64,000 nucleotides of DNA. Source: Oxalobacteraceae bacterium OTU3CINTB1. GTDB taxonomy: Bacteria; Pseudomonadota; Gammaproteobacteria; Burkholderiales; Burkholderiaceae_D. The notes under the pieces are model-generated. The model was given only the letters and a program-made list of their open reading frames with translations, made no database searches and had not been told where the DNA came from. This document shows positions 60,848-64,000 of the stretch, in pieces (within the stretch, counting starts at the first letter, position 1; each line of letters begins with the position of its first letter). Both the position numbers and the translations under genes were made by a program. The stretch is taken from contig CP099652.1 in the NCBI GenBank assembly GCA_024123955.1, positions 5,518,001 through 5,582,000 on the forward strand, given 5' to 3'.

Positions 60848-61333
60848 TTACAACATGTGCGCAGCGCGGGCGAACAGCCCAGCGGTCGCGAGCAGGCTGG
60901 TGATCATAAGACCTACCAGCCAGCGGAACTGCACATCGCTGCGATCCATTCTCTTGTGACTTTCGGCGAGCACTGCATCGATTCGCGCTGTTGTTTCCCG
61001 ATGAAAGTCGAACATGCGGGCATTTAGCGAAGCCGAATTATCGGACGCTTCCTTACGCGATTGATCGATCCGTGCGAGTGTCTCTCTGTGCAACGCGTCT
61101 ATCCTGGCGTTGGTGTCTCTACGTTCTTCAAGAATTCGATCCGTGGTCTCCTGACGCAACCGGTCAATACGCTCGGTCGTCTCCCGGCGTAACTCGTCGA
61201 TGCGCGCGTTCACCCCGGCAAAACCTTCGCCGACCTCACGCCTCAACATTTGCATCTCGCTCTCCATCTCACTATCCTCGTCGGCGCGATCGCCAGTGTC
61301 AAGCACAGCCATTGCAGCAGATGTCTTGGTCAT
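60848..61333 (-). CDS. Coiled-coil protein with a C-terminal membrane anchor
   Basis: About 161 residues. From residue 20 to 125 repeated RIDxLRxET-type units (ARIDELRRETTERIDRLRQE, then RILEERRDTNARIDALHRET) form a long parallel coiled coil. One membrane helix ends the protein (FRWLVGLMITSLLATAGLFA). This resembles the DUF1640/CCDC90-like tail-anchored family, but repeats make homology hard to judge. The ATG at 61333 is preferred because GGGAG lies six bases upstream. It follows ssrA on the same strand order and is not obviously part of the island. Confidence 0.7.
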   Translation of the reverse strand: MTKTSAAMAVLDTGDRADEDSEMESEMQMLRREVGEGFAGVNARIDELRRETTERIDRLRQETTDRILEERRDTNARIDALHRETLARIDQSRKEASDNSASLNARMFDFHRETTARIDAVLAESHKRMDRSDVQFRWLVGLMITSLLATAGLFARAAHML

Positions 61334-61544
61334 CGCTAGCTCCCTGTCCATCCACCAGCCTATGCGGCCTACTCGTTAATCCTTTGATCACGCTCAATTG
61401 CGCACCGAACCAAAGTGTTGCGTTGCAGCACAAAAGCCGTTGACTTCTAGACAGAAAGTAACAATTTCAAACACTTTTTCGATTTCGCAGCCGAACGCTG
61501 CATTAGAATGGGATGTACCAAAACTACTGTTCAGACACCTTTTC

Positions 61545-62189
61545 ATGCCTAACGCCGCCACAATCGACTCCCCCAGCCCCAAGCGACGCGGGCGCCCCCT
61601 GAAAGGGGAAAGCGGTGGACTGCGTGCGGAATTGATCGAGAAATCGGCAGAATTGTTTCGTACCAAAGGTTACGAGAACACCACCGTGCGCGATATCGCC
61701 GCCGCCGCCGGCATCCAGGCCGGCAGCTGGTTCTACCACTTCAAGACCAAGCAGGACATTCTTGCCGCCATCATGGAGCAAGGCCTGGAGCGCTCGCTGG
61801 CCGAGATCGAGGCCATCGGCAGCCAGCAACTGCCGCCCTGCGAAATCCTGCGCCAGCTGGTCGAGGCCCATCTGCATACGCTGCTGGCGCCCGACCACCA
61901 TTACATCGCCGTGCTGCTGTACGAGTGGCGCTCGCTCGACGAGCCGTCGCGCTCGCGCGTGGTGGCGTTGAAGGACCGCTACGAGGCCGTGTGGGACCGC
62001 GCCATCGCCGAGCTGCACCTGTCCGGCGACTGGGCGATGCCGTCGTCGTTCGACCGCCTGCTGATCTTCGGCGCGCTCAACTGGACCGTGCAGTGGTACA
62101 AACCCGGCAGCGGCGCCGACGTCAAGGAGTTGGCCCGCCAAGCGATGCGCTTCATCCTGCGCACGCCCGCCGCAGTTGAGGCACAATAG
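61545..62189 (+). CDS. TetR-family transcriptional regulator
   Basis: A 214-residue regulator. After a basic KRRGRPLKGESGG leader, the HTH reads LFRTKGYENTTVRDIAAAAG and IQAGSWFYHFKTKQDILAAI. The C-terminal ligand domain is helical (LLYEWRSLDEPSRSRVVALK, then FGALNWTVQWYKPGSGADVK). The ATG at 61545 is the first sensible start. A monooxygenase-like gene follows after 24 bases on the same strand and may be co-transcribed. The ligand is unknown. Confidence 0.9.
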   Translation: MPNAATIDSPSPKRRGRPLKGESGGLRAELIEKSAELFRTKGYENTTVRDIAAAAGIQAGSWFYHFKTKQDILAAIMEQGLERSLAEIEAIGSQQLPPCEILRQLVEAHLHTLLAPDHHYIAVLLYEWRSLDEPSRSRVVALKDRYEAVWDRAIAELHLSGDWAMPSSFDRLLIFGALNWTVQWYKPGSGADVKELARQAMRFILRTPAAVEAQ

Positions 62190-62213
62190 GGGCATACTTT
62201 CAAAAGGATGCCC

Positions 62214-62513
62214 ATGATTTACGAGATCGCCGAGATATACGTGAAGCCGGATGACCACGACGCCTTCCAGGCCGGCGTGGCCGAGGCGGTGCCCCTGTTC
62301 AAGGCGGCCACCGGTTGCCTGTCGATGCGCCTCGACCGCGACATCGAAACGCCCGACACCTATCATCTGGTGATCGGCTGGCAAACCCTTGAAAACCATA
62401 CCGTCGATTTCCGTGGCAGTCCGGCATTCCAGTCTTGGCGCGGACTGGTCGGCAGCTATTTCGCTACACCGCCCAAGGTGGAGCATTTCGAAACCGTGGT
62501 GGCCGGCTTCTAA
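62214..62513 (+). CDS. ABM-domain (antibiotic biosynthesis monooxygenase-like) protein
   Basis: A 99-residue dimeric alpha/beta barrel-type protein: IYEIAEIYVKPDDHDAFQAG, GCLSMRLDRDIETPDTYHLV and GWQTLENHTVDFRGSPAFQS. Members are cofactor-free monooxygenases or unknown stress proteins. The ATG at 62214 follows AAAAGG by six bases; the ATG at 62208 is too close to it. Placed behind the TetR gene, it is a plausible target of that regulator. Confidence 0.85.
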   Translation: MIYEIAEIYVKPDDHDAFQAGVAEAVPLFKAATGCLSMRLDRDIETPDTYHLVIGWQTLENHTVDFRGSPAFQSWRGLVGSYFATPPKVEHFETVVAGF

Positions 62514-62546
62514 GCCGCACTGCCCGGTTCAATCAAGGAGGTCGTC

Positions 62547-62849
62547 ATGACACGCACAATACACCGCAATTTCGAACAGGTGACCGACGCCGAAAGCGCC
62601 CGCAGCGCCTTGCTGGCCAAGGGTTTTCCTCCGTCCACCGTTAAACTGACCAAGCACACGGCTTTGCCGCCGAGCGTGGCGACCAGCACCGTCGGTAACA
62701 TCTTCGACGCGCTGACGCCGGGCGGCCCGGCCGCCGCAGCGCACGCGCGCGAACGCAGCGGCGCCATGCTGTCGGTCGATATCTACGACGAGGACGAAGG
62801 CGGCAACGCCGACGCCATCATGAGCGGCTTCGGCGCGCGACCGGCGTAA
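62547..62849 (+). CDS. Small uncharacterised protein, stress-protein-like pattern
   Basis: A 100-residue protein with a strong AAGGAGG ribosome site. The layout (FEQVTDAESARSALLAKGFP, a small-residue middle, then LSVDIYDEDEGGNADAIMSG) recalls short general-stress proteins in which a regulatory alpha/beta unit surrounds a Gly/Ala-rich insert. That is weak similarity by eye. It may be co-transcribed with the two genes before it. No function is claimed. Confidence 0.65.
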   Translation: MTRTIHRNFEQVTDAESARSALLAKGFPPSTVKLTKHTALPPSVATSTVGNIFDALTPGGPAAAAHARERSGAMLSVDIYDEDEGGNADAIMSGFGARPA

Positions 62850-62868
62850 AAAGCACCTGCGGAACTAC

Positions 62869-62953
62869 GTAGGGCGGATTAGCGCAGCGTAATCCGCCAG
62901 GCGCCGTCGGCGGCTCATGGCGGATTACGGCGTGCCGCCTAATCCGCCCTACG
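62869..62953. repeat. REP-like element, full two-hairpin copy
   Basis: GTAGGGCGGATTAGCGCAGC starts the left hairpin (GGCGGATTA/TAATCCGCC around GCGCAGCG). The right hairpin pairs GGCGGATTA with TAATCCGCC around CGGCGTGCCGCC, and the element ends CCCTACG. It matches 33172-33256 and, by half, 1364-1400. Like the 33 kb copy it abuts the stop of a minus-strand gene, here pncB. Confidence 0.87.
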
Positions 62954-62957
62954 AAAA

Positions 62958-64000
62958 TCACACGGCCGGGTGGTGGAACACCTGGCGCAGATAAGCCAGG
63001 AAAGTCTCGTCCTTGCACAGCGTTTTACCCGGCGAGTCCGACAGCTTGGCCACCGATTGGCCGTTGCAGTTGACCAGCTTCATGACGATGTTGAGCGGCT
63101 TCAGGCCGACGTCATTGGTCAGGTGCGTGCCGATGCCAAAGCCGGTCATGATGCGGTCGGCGAAATGGCGGTACAGCTCGAAAGCCTTCTCCAGATTCAG
63201 CCCGTCCGAGAACACCAGCCGCTTGGTCTTGGGGTCGATGCGCAACGCTGCGTAGTGCGCCAGCGCCTTCTCTCCCCACACAACCGGATCGCCCGAATCG
63301 TGGCGCAGCCCGTCGAACAGCTTGGCGAAATACAGATCGAAGTCGTCGAGGAAGGCGTCCATGCCCACCACGTCGGTCAGCGCGACACCGAGGTCGCCCC
63401 GGTATTCCTGCACCCACGCCTCCAGCGAGGCTTTCTGGAAGTCGCGCAGCCGCACGCCGAAGGCCTGGAACGATTGCATGTATTCGTGCGCCATCGTGCC
63501 GATCGGCACCAGGCCGAACCTCATCGCCTGGTAGACGTTGGACGTGCCCTTGAAGTACTCGGGCACCTCGCGCGACAGGCGCTGCACCACCTCGTCGTGC
63601 CAGGCGCCGGAAAAGCGCCGGCGCGTGCCGAAGTCGGAGAACTCGAACGGGTTGCGGCGCGCCGGCTCGGCGCCGAAGGCCTTGAGCGCGGCGATCTTGG
63701 CGCTGAGGCGCTGGCGCCCCTCGGCCAGCGCGGCGGCCTGGTCTAAGCGGCGGAAGTATAGTTCATTGACGATGTAAAGCACGTAGATCTCAAAGCCCAT
63801 CACGTGCACCTGCGGGCCGGTGGCGCGGATCGCCAAGGTGTCGCCGTCGACGCGCACGTCGATGAATTTGCGCTGGAAGCGGAACACCGTCAGGAAATCG
63901 ACAAAGTCGCTTTTGATGTACCGCAGCGAGCGCAGGAAGTTCAGTTCCTCGTCCGAAAAGCCCATCGAGCACAGATGATCGAGTTCGCGCTCGACCGCCT
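62958..64000 (-). CDS. pncB: Nicotinate phosphoribosyltransferase (5' partial)
   Basis: The frame runs from the right edge ([19 protein letters not shown], no start in window) to the stop near 62958, at least 346 residues of about 390-400. [20 protein letters not shown] is the conserved catalytic region, with [20 protein letters not shown] (including a His in MAHEYMQSF). [19 protein letters not shown] and [11 protein letters not shown] bind PRPP. It condenses nicotinate with PRPP in NAD salvage. It ends five bases from a REP-like element. Confidence 0.93.
   Translation of the reverse strand, partial: AVERELDHLCSMGFSDEELNFLRSLRYIKSDFVDFLTVFRFQRKFIDVRVDGDTLAIRATGPQVHVMGFEIYVLYIVNELYFRRLDQAAALAEGRQRLSAKIAALKAFGAEPARRNPFEFSDFGTRRRFSGAWHDEVVQRLSREVPEYFKGTSNVYQAMRFGLVPIGTMAHEYMQSFQAFGVRLRDFQKASLEAWVQEYRGDLGVALTDVVGMDAFLDDFDLYFAKLFDGLRHDSGDPVVWGEKALAHYAALRIDPKTKRLVFSDGLNLEKAFELYRHFADRIMTGFGIGTHLTNDVGLKPLNIVMKLVNCNGQSVAKLSDSPGKTLCKDETFLAYLRQVFHHPAV

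Overview
The window is about 64 kb of GC-rich betaproteobacterial chromosome. The order gyrA-serC-pheA-hisC-tyrA-aroA-cmk-rpsA-ihfB-lapA-lapB-rfaE, a one-piece tmRNA, an OmpA with a short N-terminal domain, ubiG followed by a HAD phosphatase, and PEP-CTERM proteins together point to Oxalobacteraceae (Massilia/Duganella/Janthinobacterium relatives). No rRNA, tRNA or CRISPR array was recognised; the only RNA gene seen is ssrA.

Layout. 1-7.7 kb: the start of an exported protein, a LigB-type dioxygenase, a YlqF/RbgA GTPase, an OPT transporter, an S9 peptidase and a histone-deacetylase-like hydrolase. 7.8-12.9 kb: a tightly overlapping moxR-DUF58-tgpA-mltB operon. 13-14.7 kb: an orphan HTH-like protein behind a long AT-rich leader, then cysM. 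14.9-22.6 kb: an accessory block (a cNMP-binding/TrxR-like fusion, a MocR regulator, a polysaccharide deacetylase, a CMD protein, a patatin and an MBL-fold protein) lying between cysM and the comEA-like gene. 22.7-37.2 kb: the conserved housekeeping block, all on the minus strand. It covers heptose kinase, LPS assembly control, IHF-beta, S1, CMP kinase, aromatic amino acid and serine synthesis, and gyrase A.

37.6-44.6 kb: ompA, ubiG and a Gph/MupP-type phosphatase, followed by a tandem pair of uncharacterised paralogues with a GIY-YIG-like C-terminus, a metY-like pseudogene and a tandem pair of PEP-CTERM genes. The second PEP-CTERM gene has a stop codon exactly at its sorting signal. 44.6-52.5 kb: a cupin protein, an AraC regulator, an isochorismatase-like hydrolase, then a five-gene redox/hydrolase operon (flavin reductase, SLAC1-type channel, PNPOx-FNR-ferredoxin fusion, alpha/beta hydrolase, AhpD-like) with a divergent LysR gene.

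52.5-60.3 kb is a mobile or accessory region of lower GC. It holds a damaged STY0301-like gene, repeats resembling an IS21-family end, a Hanks-type kinase with an unusual C-terminus, a small helical protein, a PIN-domain protein, over 1 kb of apparently decayed DNA, an AlpA-like regulator and a tyrosine integrase beside the 3' end of ssrA. Core-type genes resume after ssrA: a coiled-coil membrane protein, a TetR regulator, a monooxygenase-like protein, a small protein, and pncB, which runs off the right edge.

The least explained items are the tandem GIY-YIG-like pair (40.0-42.4 kb), the PEP-CTERM pair with its shared leader and truncated sorting signal (42.9-44.5 kb), and the kinase/PIN cargo of the ssrA-linked island (53.5-57.2 kb). 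Function assignments come from reading motifs by eye; no database search was possible.
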